DNA of 64,000 nucleotides from Trachythela sp. YZ-2020 (lineage: Eukaryota; Cnidaria; Anthozoa; Malacalcyonacea; Clavulariidae). Numbering within the stretch: position 1 is the stretch's first letter; each line of letters opens with the position of its first letter. Below the pieces are notes generated by a model. The model was not told the DNA's origin. It saw nothing but the letters and a program-made list of their open reading frames with translations, and did no database searches. The stretch covers positions 7,787,501-7,851,500 of the forward strand of contig JADLSH010000393.1 of the NCBI GenBank assembly GCA_016169945.1. The letters run 5' to 3'. Of this stretch, positions 45,279 through 58,350 are shown in pieces. Made by a program: the position numbers and the translations under genes.

Positions 45279-46029
45279 TTCCAGAAAATATCCATAATGC
45301 AGTTTACTGGCCAGGAAAGTTAGTCCAGCTTGCTTATTGGCTAGAAAAAGCAATTGACTTGCTGCCAATGCGTAATGAGCGGCCACAGAAAATTTCAAAT
45401 GAGTGTCCTTACTGGTCGTCTCTATACTGTGTCATGGCTCAATGCAATAATAAAATATAATAGGAGGGGGGCAGTTTTTGGTTTTGCAATTCTAGTTGTA
45501 TATTAATATGTACTGTGTACTCCTGTTTGAATAATGCTCTAAGCCACTTAATAGTCACCATAAACTCTCTTACAGCTGCACTGTTTCGAAAATACCTCGA
45601 TTATCTGATACATTATCTGACTCAATTATACCACCGAAACATGCAAAGGTGCTTAATTTGATTTGATCCTGTTGTTTACATGATACCTCCATAATTTCAT
45701 ATTTTGACATTTGTAAAAATATGACCACATACTGTATTCTTACTTCTCATTAAACACAGACTATTATTGATCTGACACAAGAAACTCATGATACACTAGA
45801 AAGTCAACATTCTAGCATAATTATCAAGGTACTGAATGATATATCTATTTTGAAATTGATCAATTCACACTCATTACTTTATTATGTTCACTGTTTGCAT
45901 CAATATATATGAGGGCTTGGCCCAGAATTAAGGAAAAAAGACTGTAACTTTTTAAAATTTCCATTGTTATAGCGGAGATTCATCACTTCATAGATCAAGT
46001 GGAAGTGACGGCCCTTGTACTTCCGAGAA
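45279..46029. other. Gene-free stretch
   Basis: Short incidental frames only. Confidence 0.4.
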
Positions 46030-46047
46030 TGAAGAGGCAGTTGAGTA

Positions 46048-46446
46048 TTGCTACCATTCTTTTCGAAGAAGAAGGTTGTATTGAAACCCCTACAATTAGT
46101 AGCTTTACTCCTGGGTAACAACACTGTGCCAGCATCAAAAACCTGTACCATTCAGCCCCTTCAAGTACATGAATCTGGGACATTTGTTGTTAACTTGCCA
46201 AGCTTAAAATCCACCACTGATGTAAAGTGTGATGACGTTGGAATTTGGAATAACAACAGCAATGACAAATTCTTTTTTGAAGTAAATTGGGACGATGATC
46301 TATCAGTAGAAGTATTTAGAGCGGAATGTGGTGGTCGAAATCGGGTAATGCTAAAAAGAGAATATTACACCTTGAAGCACGACACTGATTTTAGAAAGAG
46401 AATTAGAAAGTTCCTTTTTCAGGCAGATTATACATCCTTAGCCTAA
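46048..46446 (+). pseudogene. Probable N-terminal segment of the MULE-type protein
   Basis: The segment from about 46160 reads HESGTFVVNLPSLKSTTDVK, CDDVGIWNNNSND, MLKREYYTLKHDTDFRKRI. I associate a FVV.L..L....CDD.G.W...YY.H....FR+ layout with the region preceding the PHGN block in SWIM/MULE transposases of invertebrates. It lies 1.8 kb upstream of the rest of such a gene in the same orientation. No splice donor at its end is convincing, and the frame closes at 46446. Low-to-moderate confidence. Confidence 0.45.
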
Positions 46447-47577
46447 CCTTTGAGTCTTTGTTCAGACTCTACCTACACTAGCACTCAATGTTCCTCCAAG
46501 CAATGCTCTTTTCTTACACTTGTTACATAAACCTTGGCAAGGCACCTTGGCCTTGTCTTGATTATACACATTGGTGTAAGAAAACATTATCTGACATACA
46601 TTACTCATTAATAGACAATGTGTGTTTCCTAACAAACTCAATTTAAGCACCTGATACAGTGTATCGATACTAGGAAAAACTGAAGAAAAAATGCATTGTG
46701 TCCCTTTGAATGCCAATATGGATAAAGGCATATTAAATTATCTTTACCTGGTTGAACATACCAGGTAATGTACTGTGGAATTTAACCTATCCACTCATTA
46801 TTTCACATTGAACTACGGTAGGCTATAAAATTGTTTCAGAATATTGATTCACATTTTAACTAGACCACTTGTGCTACTGATCAAATACACTAAAATCTAG
46901 GATATTTATAGTGCCAATAAACCTACAACATGCAGTCGTGATTATATCATCATAAATATTATCTAGTCATATGCTTTGCCTTGAACCAAAATAATGAATT
47001 ACTATACTACAGATAAACTAACATAAATGGCATTTTTTGAACTATAACCTTTAAAATGAACAAAACAAAACAAGCTACGTTCGAAACGCGAGACTGCATG
47101 ACATAATGTCCCCTGTTGTTTATGTTAAATGTTGGCACATGATTGTTAATAATTACTTGAACTTATAATAGTTAATAGTTAATTAGTTGAGTTTTTTAAG
47201 TAAATTTCGGGAGTTGAGATAAAGGTCAATAGAAATAACAGTTATCGATGTTGATAAAATATTTGTTATAATTACTCCCTTGGTTTATTGAGTCTCAGAT
47301 TGGAATCATAGAACATCATTTGTTCGAATTCATTTATATTTTCAAAGTAATGACGTCATCATGGATTCATCGGGGGGCCCTTGAAGGTCAGGCGCCCTTA
47401 GGAGTTGCTCTAACCCTGACCTTGGTCCGTTACGCCACTGTTAGTTGGTCATTTACGACACAATCGTTAGCAGTATCCGCTGGTAAAGAGAACTAATTTT
47501 GTTTCCTACTGCTCAGGAGTATATACAATTGCCTCCCAATCGTTACCCAAATTCTTACTTGGATATATTTAAGTTTT
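46447..47577. other. Gene-free stretch between MULE segments
   Basis: No supported frame. ACGCCACTG near 47432-47440 resembles a decayed hAT terminus, with no partner identified. Confidence 0.4.
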
Positions 47578-47823
47578 AGACCCCGCCGTTACACGGCACC
47601 AGACAATTTTTTGTCTGGATAGAAATTTGCACCGGCCTGGTTTACACCGTACCGGACAAATATTTGCTCAATTTCAAACTAGGAGGACAAAAGCTTGCGC
47701 CGATGGATTGTCAAGATTTTGTCCGGATAGGCAGTTCCCGTGTAAATGCAATGCTTATCCAGTTATCCGTACAAATTTTTTTCGGTACAAAAATTTGTCT
47801 GCTGCCGTGTAAACGGGTTCTTA
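47578..47823. repeat. Inverted-repeat MITE (TTTACACGGCAGCAGACAA type)
   Basis: Left end CGTTACACGGCACCAGACAA and right end TTGTCTGCTGCCGTGTAAAC are imperfect complements enclosing CCGGACAAAT-type internal repeats. Confidence 0.65.
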
Positions 47824-47927
47824 AAGAAACCTGAGTTATTTGAGCGAAGACAAGCATCAAGAATCTCAGACTTCAAAAGAAAACTGAGCGCTCACTAAGT
47901 TAGACCATTGTTAATTAAACCTGTTTT

Positions 47928-48048
47928 CCACATCGTATCGTAGCGTATTCTATTGTTTCAAAGTTTACTAGTTCTGGCCGAGTTCTCAGGAAACAAAGAA
48001 ATACGCTACGTTACGCTACGATGCGGTTGAAGTGGAACACAGGCTTTA
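47928..48048. repeat. Foldback MITE, ACGTAGCGTATTTC family, copy 2
   Basis: CTGTTTTCCACATCGTATCG ... GCGGTTGAAGTGGAACACAG shares arms and centre (CTCAGGAAACAAAGAAATAC) with 11171-11312. Confidence 0.7.
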
Positions 48049-48227
48049 AGCCAGGTATACTGCAAAACGCTTTTTCGGTCGGAAAATAATACAATGGATC
48101 GCCGATGAATTACTGTAAGACCAGTGTAAACCAGGCTTTTACATCGCCAAGAACAATAGGCTGACTTAACGAGGGTTAACTTTTCTTTCATAATCTCGCA
48201 AAGCATTCTGGTACCTGATGGTCAGTT

Positions 48228-50694
48228 ACACAGGTACTGTATAATACAATACTCCTTCAAAAGTGGCGTAGAACATCCACTTCCGCAAATGCCTCATGGG
48301 AACTCTAAGAAAAAGACCGACCAGTTTGTCCGTACATGGACAAGTACGAAACAGAGCTTGTGAAGCTTTGCATCACACTGTATCCAACTCCCTTGGTGGC
48401 CTTCACTGCTGTACTGGTCTAGGCCAAGTTCCGAGAAGTCGGCAACAGGTCTCTGATATAGCAAGAAAGCAACGATCCTTGGTTCTTACTGTTGAATGGC
48501 AGTAAATTTCAAGCAAGAGACGAAAGTACTGCCTTTATCCGCGATGTACGAGTAGGAGCAGAACCATTTTGTGTTCTGGGAACTAAAAGGCAGTTAAACG
48601 ATATTAAACGCTTTTGTTGTAATTCGAAGGAATACAGACCATTAACTGTATGTGATCCCACTTTCGATTTTGGACCTTATAATGTCACACCCATATCGTA
48701 TCAGCACCTGTTGGTGAAAGGAAAAGAAGGAGTCCATCCAACAATGATTGGTCCTGTTCTTCTACACGAGAAAAAGACGAAGACCACGTATTCGATGTTC
48801 GCTGCTACAATCAAATCACTCGAACCTGAATTGAAAAATCTCCTCGCATTTGGAACAGATGACGAGATAGCACTTAGCTTGTGGAAGGATTCGATCAACA
48901 TTTTGAAAGAGCCACGCACTTGCTATGTGAGATCCACCTGAGGAAAAATATTGAGACCAAGCTTTCATCATTAGACATTAAAGGAGAAACAAAAGCATCT
49001 TTTATTTGGGATATTTTTGGAAGAAAAATGGAAAGTGTTCATGAAAAAGGACTGTCTGATGCAAAAGATGCTGAAGAATTTTCTCTAATGTTTGATAAAC
49101 CTTTTAGATAAATGGGCAAGTTTACATCCAAACGGCGAAGAGTTTCATTCTTGAGTTTAAAGATAATAAGGGCAAAGAGTTTGTTGAAAGTGTAATAAGT
49201 TCAGTCCGGCAACAAGCTGGTCTAGGATGTCCTCCAGAGAAATTTACGACGAATCGTTCGGAAAGAACAAATGGTGTTATCCAAGACTTCGTAAAGCGCG
49301 ATTGTGGTACAGCTAAAGTCGACGAGTACACCTTTGTTAAAAGTCTTGAAAAGCTAGTTCGAATGCAAGAACAAGAAATAGAGATGTCAGTCTTGGGAAA
49401 GGGAGAGTACAAACTTCGCGACGAATATTCCCATATTCTTATCAATCCTAAACAATGGGACAAAATGACCGAAGACCAAAAAAAGAAGGCTTTATTCAAA
49501 ATTCACACTATTGATATCGAAGATACGTTGCCAACTTCTGTAAATATCGCTGCTGATCGATTGTCAAAGGATACCGCTCCAGTTGTAAGAGAAATTATAT
49601 CGGCAGGAGTTGACTGGATATCAGAAGATGTTTTATCCCATATAGCTTTTTCTGCAGAGGAATCAATAAAGCATGTAAACGTTGCTGAGTTACCGGGAAA
49701 AGGCCACGAGACAATAGTGGTTCCATCTAAATCAAAACCAACCAATCCACACGTTGTAAACCTATTTTCAAATGGCAAAGCTGAGTGCAAAGATTGTCCT
49801 GGATATTCCTCGATGGCAATTTGCTCGCATGTCCTCTTAGCTTGCAAAAAGAAAGGACATCTTGCCAAATATCTCAAATGGCTCGTTGCTACCAAGCGAA
49901 AAACAGGTAATTATAGTAAAGCAATTACTTATGGAATGCTTTCCGGTAGAGGAAGGAAAGGAAGTAAAGCTCCAAGAAAGCGTACAGGAAGGCAGAAACA
50001 AACTACCACAACTACCGATGTTATTCGTCCAGGTCTCCTTTCCAATTCACTCAATCGTGATATGTCAGTGCAACCTGGTAGCAGTGCTTCAGCCACCTCA
50101 CCTACATCAGTCCCATCAAATGAAGTGCAAGGAATTTGTCATGGGCAGATCAGCTTTTCTCAGCCAGGACACAACTTGTCAATGTTTACGCCTAATTTGT
50201 CGCAAGAAGAAGTCCATACAAATGATGTTCATCCATCCCGCACATCGTTTGTTACATCTTTAACCATGCCACAGCTACCTAGTCCTGTCGCTGTATTTAA
50301 TTCACAACCAATGCAAGAATTGTATGGCCATACTACACCATTCCCTTCAACACATAATTTTGCAAGTCCTACTTCTCTGCCACCCCAACATAATACAGCT
50401 AATGCGAGACCTCCCTACCCAAGAACAGTACCAGGTATGTTTATGATATACCTCCTCAGTTTCTGCCATCCGAATACGTCAACATGTCATGGTTGTTCCC
50501 AGACCTTGAAACCACATGGAGCCACGTATGATTTAGTTATCGTGTCAAACATGGAAAGACAGTGGCAAGATGGTAACATCACCCGCAAGAAACACGGCAA
50601 TGTCTACTTCCATTGTAGTCACGATTGTGTGCAAAAGAGATGTGGTGGTAACTTCCACGCAGAACATGTGCAAGTTTTTGTTGCCCGTGCATAA
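48228..50694 (+). pseudogene. MULE (Mutator-like) transposase with SWIM finger, multiply frameshifted
   Basis: Coding resemblance begins near 48228 (IIQYSFKSGVEHPLPQMPHG), probably after a TTACACAG acceptor. It passes GQVPRSRQQVSDIARK (near 48428) and the DDE-type MULE domain: CDPTFDFGPYNVTPISYQHL, ATIKSLEPELKNLLAFGTDD and HLLCEIHLRKNIETKL. After NRSERTNGVIQDFVKRDCG comes a SWIM-type zinc finger (AECKDCPGYSSMAICSH, ~49786-49830), a Ser/Thr/Pro-rich linker and a CHGCSQTL...YFHCSHDCVQKR zinc domain, to TAA 50694. Breaks are an in-frame stop or shift near 48365, a shift near 48495, and shifts near 48880, 49098 and 49150. The last ~510 codons are open. MULE transposases cut and move elements with 9-11-bp duplications, of which 54.7-55.9 kb is an example nearby. 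Confidence 0.88.
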
Positions 50695-51058
50695 ATTTTT
50701 TTAACAGAAACATTTGGAATGAGGTTTATTTAAATCTATTGGATGTTGCATTATAAGAGCAGAATGTTGGACATGACCATGAACCCATATATTTGATATT
50801 GAATGAATGTTTTGTTGGGGTGTTTTTTTGTGATATAAAGACACGTAATTAACGACAGTAATTCTCTGACTTTGGCTTAGCAAGTATATTGTGTATTCTT
50901 TTGCACTATTACAAATGAAGGGAGTGGTATGTAAATTTGATATAGTATTATATCCTTATTGCTTAGAAGGATAAATAATCATATCGTTTTAAATCAGTTA
51001 TTGAAATAGTGAGATTGGAAAATACCTATTATAATACAAAACATAATCAGAAAATTAA
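50695..51058. other. Gene-free stretch
   Basis: 3' flank of the MULE pseudogene; nothing supported. Confidence 0.4.
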
Positions 51059-51228
51059 CATCTTGAAACCCAAGGTATGATGAGTTAATACAAGACAAAA
51101 GAGTATAGAGTATAGTATATTTCGATTTTATTTATCGTCAGACTAACTTTTAAAATAAAATCGAAATATCTCTATATTCATTTGTCTTGTATTAACTCAT
51201 ATCTTGCGTTCTTGCGTTTCAAGATGTA
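51059..51228. repeat. Foldback MITE
   Basis: Arms ACATCTTGAAACCCAAG... and ...CTTGCGTTTCAAGATGT, with ATGAGTTAATACAAGAC / GTCTTGTATTAACTCAT and an inner TTTCGATTTTATTT hairpin. Confidence 0.85.
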
Positions 51229-51636
51229 TTATATTTTTTGAAATTGTCGGCTGGTATTGGATTTTGGAAAATACATTGCATGTATCTTTGTTAAAGGCAG
51301 TGCCCGATTAACCGCGCTTACTCTTCAAATTTTATTGTCCCTACTTCGGCGCGGGGACCAAACATCAAAGGGTCCCAAAGAGCCCAAGGCACCAAAAATC
51401 GAGGCCAAGTTGGCATGCCATTTCTGCCAAAAAGGTATTTTTATATTAATTTTTTTAATCTTCCTGAATCCTGAATTCAGGGGGGTCAATGTCCCCGCGC
51501 TGATAATATGCCACGGACCTGTAAACTAGTTAATTTGGCCCTGGTTAATAATAAACGTGCTCCGTGAAGTGGCCGCCATGTTTGAAATTTGAAAAACACA
51601 TTCCTTAATTTCCATAATTCACGTTGACATTACCTC
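51229..51636. other. Gene-free stretch
   Basis: No supported gene; short C/G-rich words near 51340-51500 suggest old repeat DNA. Confidence 0.35.
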
Positions 51637-51790
51637 AGAATCCGTGTTTCCACTATTTTTTGGCAGACTCCGTGTTTTCCAAATTTTTATACTCCGTCTT
51701 TTCCATATTTTTGGCAGACTCCGTGTTTCCCAATATTATGACGTCAGACTCCGGAATTTGGACTCCGGAACTCCGTGTTTTCCATGTTAC
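51637..51790 (+). repeat. Imperfect GACTCCGTGTTTTCC tandem repeat
   Basis: Five or six interrupted units of (CA)GACTCCGTGTTTTCC spaced by TTTTTGG-type filler. Confidence 0.65.
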
Positions 51791-53100
51791 CCATATTCAG
51801 TCTGAAGTTCGTATGTATTATCTGGGGAACCCCCGCATTCGTTTAGAGTCATTTTACATATTTGTCAACACATTCAGTCTCTTGACAAATGACTTTCCGT
51901 GTCTGAGAAGCATCATGGAACGGCCTGTGAAAATTTTCCGAGCGATCACCTTCGTCCGCCATTGAAGCGGGCGCCATCTTGAATGCAGGATTTGCCAGTC
52001 GCTCCGCAATCCCTCCCCTTCCCATCTTTCCGCGCGCCATAATTAATGGTAATTATTCTAATTATTCGTTTTTTCCTCATTAGTTATTTGTTAGCAAGCG
52101 ACTGGGGACGAGGCAGAGCACCAACTACCAAATCCAAAATATGTGACATCACTGACATGTTTGAGGCGAGACTTACGCTTCGGAATTTATAAAAATATTG
52201 CAATAATGAATATTCGACCCATTCAGTATTGTCTATTGAATATATAAATGACAAAACGCACTACTAATCCAAAAGGCCAAAATGAAAACGTTTATTTATA
52301 AATTTGATCGTACTTCCATCACATTCTCACTCCCACCATTGTGCGGTGAATATTTCGGAATTTCGTATTTTCGTTCCGTGATACTTGAACGCACGTGTTC
52401 ATAGCTACCGGGGGAGTTAGCAACCCAATATTATATAAAACGATTGTTATGATGTATACATTTAATACCACAACCCAAATGTTGTTCGTAAATCTAATTA
52501 AACACTGCATGAATACAACCGAATTGAGCTATAAGATAACTTGAAAGTGCTTAAAAAAGTTTCAACCCCAAAGTTTAACAGGTACGGTATTAATAGAGAA
52601 TCTTCGCAAACACCCCCCGGGAAGTTTACTCTATGATGTATCTATCTATGCATGTATGTATGTATGTATCGCTCGTGTGAATTTTCGCCCCTCATCACAA
52701 TACTGCAAAGTTAAAAACTTTGCACTAAAAACTGCCTGATATATTTGGTTCAAGATGAAAAATCAACTTGACAGCCAATGTCGTCAAAGCAGCTTGACAG
52801 AAACCCTTCGCTTTTATAACGAATCCAGGACAAAAGTGAAGCAGGACAACGAAAAACCAATCTGTCTATCATTGTGCACCATTTTCAACAGTTTTTGTGC
52901 CTTTTTAATCCCTAATTTTTGTTGAGTTGCAAGTTTTTCGCTCCTTCGCCGGCCAGAATTCAAGCTTGTAGTTGTTGCCAAGCAATGAAAACATTAAAAA
53001 GCTTGCGAGTGACGTCAGTGATTACATGAAAGGAGAATATCAATGTTGATCTTTGAACAAAATTGTTTACTGTGCTTATCTACCACTTATAATATAAAAG
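51791..53100. other. Gene-free stretch
   Basis: A (TGTA)n microsatellite lies at about 52651-52672. Otherwise nothing supported. Confidence 0.45.
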
Positions 53101-53290
53101 AATTAAGAAAACTCGTCTTGTGCCGTTATGGTGTAATAATGCACTCGGGGAATGCTGCGAGAATACTGGAGAAGCGTGTAAAACACTCGGCTACGCCTCG
53201 TGTTTTACAGGCTTCTCTCGTATTCTCCCAACATTCCCCCCTCGTGCATTATTACACCATAACGGCACGCGACTCGTTTTTTAATTCTTA
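53101..53290. repeat. Foldback MITE
   Basis: Arms include CCGTTATGGTGTAATAATGC and its complement, and GTGTAAAACACTCGG / CTCGTGTTTTACAGG. Near-perfect over ~85 bp with a short CTACGCCTC centre. Confidence 0.9.
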
Positions 53291-54729
53291 AAATAGGAGC
53301 GTTGTGGACGTTACTGGCGTTAGAGGCCTTAACGCCAATAACTCAGTTATCTTGTATCTGTGTGTTTGCCATATTTATAAATTGTGTAAAAATGAATCCG
53401 GAAATCAACCATTTTTCATTGACCAACTATAACGTATATCTATTACTTGAAATGCTTTATATATAAAATAATATAGGTATCTGGTACTTTTAACTTTGGA
53501 TATTTATATAGAAAGAAAAGCCTTTCCATCTTTGTTTGGCACCTTAGTTGTCAGTCGTAATGTCGAACACTGTTAGGAACAATGTTAGGAACAATGTTAG
53601 CAACAAAGGCTTGCGCTATCCAGTCTTGGAGTAAGACCAGGTAAGAGCCAGAGAACGGGGTTGATCTGTGATCACATTCCATACCAACGGATCTGATGGG
53701 CGGCCTTGGTTCACCATGAGCAATTACCAAATCTTGCCACAACTTTGTGTTGATCGGCCAAATCCTTTTTGGTTTTCTTTCTCATGTAAAATATGGGACA
53801 ATCTCGACTAAAAAAGACAGTAATTAAAAAATTAGAGATATTGCAACGTATTTTTGGCAACTTGCCTAATTTGCCATCGGATTCTAAGTGCTACGGGGTG
53901 TATAGAAAAACGGAGTCCTCGATTCAAATGAAAATTCGGCAACTATAGTAGAGTAAAACGTTTACGTTTACATTCATTTTAAAGCTTATCCACTTGGCTT
54001 TCTCCGTGGGTTACTTTCCATATTTTAACCATTGGTTCGCGAATGATGTCTAAAGAAATGAACTCATTTTGTCAACACAACGAAAAATCGAGGCGTTTCG
54101 GCAATGGCTCATCAAAACAGTGTCTATGATGGTTCATTTCTCTTGTAAACAAGTGGTTATTTTTGTATTTAACGCAAGTAACAAGGGAACAAGAGAAAAT
54201 TAAGTAGAACGCATAATTTTTAGATGCGGTCTATTTATGCAATTTTACTACAGTATGTTATTTCATAGTCGTGTTTGGGATTGTTGAGCTTTCTTATTTA
54301 AACTTTAATACTGTTGTTGTCACACGAAAGAAAGTACCAACAGACACTTAACTAGTGATCCAAGGATAGTGCAAAGTTTTAAAAGACAAATGCTATATTA
54401 CATCGTTTATAGTATAGTGCGTACGTAATTGTTGTGCATCCATGTTGTGTTGTGTTGATATTTGCATATTACGTATTTACACGAGCAATTTTTATTTGGC
54501 AATTATTTTTACCTTTACTATTTTTATTTGCCCTTGAAAATTGATGAAATGTGACAAGCTTTTGAAAAGCTAGCATGCCAGTTTTTCAACAAGTACACTT
54601 GTCAATGAAAAGCTTGTAATATTTCATCATTCGTAATTCTAAATTCGCGATGAGTGATTTATGTTTTTGCCAATATATTATAGTAGGCAGATAAAATTGT
54701 CTTTTGTTTACGGTTGCAATATTTGATCA
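53291..54729. other. Gene-free stretch
   Basis: Short frames only. A minor imperfect palindrome (ACAAGCTTTTGAAAAGCT..TGAAAAGCTTGT) lies near 54550-54620. Confidence 0.4.
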
Positions 54730-55886
54730 GTTTTATTCACAGGCGACCCAATCTTGGGTAGAGTTGTATTTATAGTATACTATATAAAGATTGTATTATG
54801 GTAAAAATATGTGATGAAAATATATATTTTAAATAAAATTTACTTGCCTAACTTGTTGTTTGTGTTCTCCTTTTATCCTTACTTTGTTGAGCTATGAATT
54901 CATCGAAAGTTTTTGCTTGATGCCTGCGGTCGACGCCAAATACTTAATAGGAGTTAAAGGCTAATTATTCGCAGCCCCGGATCCGGCGTCGAGACAAACA
55001 TGCCAATACGAATATTCTCCCTCTTAAATTGCTTTATTCTCCAAGAAAATTCGCCAGCATGTAGCACAAACACCGATCTTTTCATATATAACGATACCTT
55101 AACATCTCGGGCAATTTTTAAACCAATTTTTGATCAATAGAAATCAAAATATCCACTCTGTTGAACTGACAACGACCGAAAATGGACACATCGTCAGCTT
55201 GGCCACCTGGCCTCCTCTACCGTTGAGATTTGCAGGGGAGTGCGACGACAACATCTTGATATAGTCTTTTTGAATATCAGATTTTGAAAAATGTAAACAA
55301 TCGCAAGTGCGGTCGTGATTGGCTGGCAGTAATCGGAAATATATGTTTGGTATTTTCATGCTGTGTGCTGATTGGCATTGCACCCCCTGCAATTCTCAAC
55401 GGTAGAGGAGGCCAGGTGGCCAAGCTGCCGATGTGTCCATTTTCGGTCGTTGTCAGTTCAACAGTGGGGATTTTGATTTCTATTGATCAAAAATTGGTTT
55501 AAAAATTGCCCGAGATGTTAAAGTATCGTTATATATGAAAAGATCGGTGTTTGTGCTACATGCTGGCGAATTTTCTTGGAGAATAAAGCAATTTAAGAGG
55601 GAGAATATTCGTATTGGCATGTTTGTCTCGACGGATCCGGGGCTGCGAATAATTAGCCTTTAACTCCTATTAAGTATTTGGCGTCGACCGCAGGCATCAA
55701 GCAAAAACTTTCGATGAATTCATAGCTCAACAAAGTAGGGATAAAAGGAGAACACAAACAACAAGTTAGGTAAGTAAATTTTATTTAAATATATATTTTC
55801 ATCACATATTTTTACCATAATACAATCTTTATATAGTATACTATAAATACAACTCTACCCAAGATTGGGCCGCCTGTGTTTTATTC
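54730..55886. mobile_element. MULE-type foldback with ~500-bp arms and 9-bp duplication
   Basis: GTTTTATTC occurs at 54730-54738 and again at 55878-55886. Between them, 54739-55877 starts ACAGGCG and ends CGCCTGT. Its arms (54739-55237 and about 55383-55877) are nearly identical in reverse complement, with a ~145-bp loop. A 9-bp duplication plus very long inverted ends is the Mutator signature. No coding; it must be moved in trans. Confidence 0.92.
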
Positions 55887-57054
55887 AACTAATTACAAAC
55901 ATGTCAACTCAACTTCGATTATTTCAAATTTTATTTATTTATTTGTTATTTCATCGTGCATATAAAGTTTAGAGAGTACGGTTGTACACATACTACCACA
56001 ATAAAGGCTAAGCAAAACTAGAAAGTATATAGAATGCATCATACATCATAGTTATATATACAGACGGACAAAGTACTGTAGGTGGGCCAGTTTTGACATC
56101 CGGTTTGACCCGTACGCTACATTTCAAATTTCGCCGTAACTTTGTCAATTTTTATTGTTTTTCTTTGAAAGTTGGTCAGTATGTACTGTTTTTAAAGCTC
56201 TATAAAAGGGTCTATTTGCTAAAATCACACGGTTTTTAAAACAAAAGTTATAATCGACCAAAGTACTGAATATATCATTAGTTACGATATAATAAATATC
56301 AGATTACAAAGGTGTTAAAACTCATCCTCACCAAAATGCCATTCGCATTTGTAAACAACTGCCCGGTCAACAGAGATGTGTACTATTAATATTGCATAAC
56401 AAATGTAAAATTTCAAAATTATGCAGTTCATACTACACTCTACTACTCTAGTGACTCTACAAATTACACTCTACGAGTCTACGGACAGAGTATAGCAACT
56501 TCTACTATCTTTAAAATTCGCCAGAAACAATACAGTAGCCGTATTATAATGTGTATAAATTGTACGCAAGTCGACTTACGTTAGATCGCTGGTTAAATCC
56601 AATGCTGTATACTATAACTAACATATTCGATATTTACGGTAAGGCCCAAGGGATCTCATCGGGTCTTGAATCTTGTATTTGTATTGATCGTAAATGTCGT
56701 CAAGCATTTCTCATGAAAATTGTAAATTGTGTCAGCGGGGGGAGCTTGCCCACACAGTGTCCTACATATAAGTTATATTGTTGTCTTAAGATTGTTGTAA
56801 TGTAAAGTTTTAATTTAATACAAGTACAACATCAATCGTAAAGATAAATAAATTATAAGATGATGCTATATTGCCTTTTGTTATTGTTTTTATCTTACTC
56901 AAGAAATAACGATAAAAATAGGTACGTACAGTCGTACATGTATCTGCTCATGCGTGTTTGCATAATTGTATAATGAAATAGCGTAATTGAATGATGTCAA
57001 TGCATGAGGTCACTGTCACTCAATGAGTGTATGAACGTTTATATTGCTTTTTGG
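55887..57054. other. Gene-free stretch
   Basis: Nothing supported beyond short frames. Confidence 0.4.
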
Positions 57055-57330
57055 GGAAGCACGGCTGGCGGGACTGGCAGATGCGGTTAGTGCGCTGTCC
57101 CTTACCCCTGAGTTAAGCCGACTATACAGTGTGCTAGATGTTTTCATGTAAGTTGAGATTAGTTGGTTCTCTCCTGTGCTTCGAGGGTTTTTCTCCGGGT
57201 AGTCCGGTTTTCCCCCCTCGCCTAACCCTTAGGCACTAACCACTAACTAACCATATCATGCGGTGATTACCTGGCTCAGAACACGCTTGTCGTTTGAAAT
57301 CCTAAGATCAGTAAACATAAGTGTTAGGGG
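57055..57330 (+). repeat. SINE-like repeat
   Basis: GACTGGCAGATGCGGTTAGT resembles the 5' part of tRNA-derived SINEs. GAGGGTTTTTCTCCGGGTAG and TCCGGTTTTCCCCCC resemble the conserved body of invertebrate SINEs as I remember them. No clear B box, tail or target duplication was seen. Confidence 0.45.
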
Positions 57331-57950
57331 ATCTAGAAGGCCTTTTAAGAACAGTAATGACTTCGTGGACGATTTTAGAGTAAATGTTAACGCAGCGGCA
57401 CGAATTAGACACTAATGACTGTTTTCTTTTAATAATGTTACATTTTTAAAATATTATTTGTACGTAATTTTATAGTTTTTAATAAAGAATAGCTATATGT
57501 TACTAACCCTGGGAACCTTTGTCAATTGGGTTGCAAAACCTGTTAAGGCTTTCCTTACACCTCAGAGTGGTAAATACAATAAACTAGAAACTGTGCATAA
57601 AGGGGATGAGGGCCTGTGAAACCTTCAGATTTTAGTCTTTTATACTTGAGAATACAGGTTGTATATAAGTATATAACAGCACTATTTACACACCACATAT
57701 AAATTTTGCATACCATCAACTCATTTAGTCCTCCTAGTCACAGCAGTTTGGGAAAGAAATGCCAAACTGTGCTTATATCTTTATACCAATCAAATATCAA
57801 AAGTATAAGGTGATGTTGAATATCGAAATGACAATGAAATACCAAAATAGGCCAAATAGTGTTGAGAAGAAATATTGCATTATTTCAACATTTCAAGAGT
57901 GAACTTTGTCGAAATAGAAGCTCGAATAATGCAGGATATTCGTACAATAT
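57331..57950. other. Gene-free stretch, possible LTR remnant
   Basis: No gene. The 3' LTR of the BEL/Pao element may end somewhere here, but without a partner LTR it cannot be bounded. Confidence 0.3.
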
Positions 57951-58350
57951 TTAAAAAAGCTTACCTTGTTTCCGGATTCAAATGATATTGAAATAGAGCA
58001 GGTCAAGCCAATTCAATACTTTGTGTAAATTGGCAAATCATTTCCACAGCTAAAAAGGTTATCAAATCACTTCCAATACTTACTAAAAATACTCCCCATT
58101 TTGTAATAATGTACAAAATCTCGCACTCTCACAAAGTTAGTACAACGTGTTCTTTTTAAGCCCGCATCTCGGAGGCCTGCGAACAGGCCAAACTAACATA
58201 GGTAACCTAAATGTCTATCATTGTTCAGCTCACACTCCCCTCTAAAATTTAATGTTTTTAATTTTATAACTAATGTCAACTTGAAAATGTTCCAATCTTC
58301 ACGTAAAGTTCGTGAGAAAATGTTCCATGCTAAGCCAAGGTCCGTTTACA

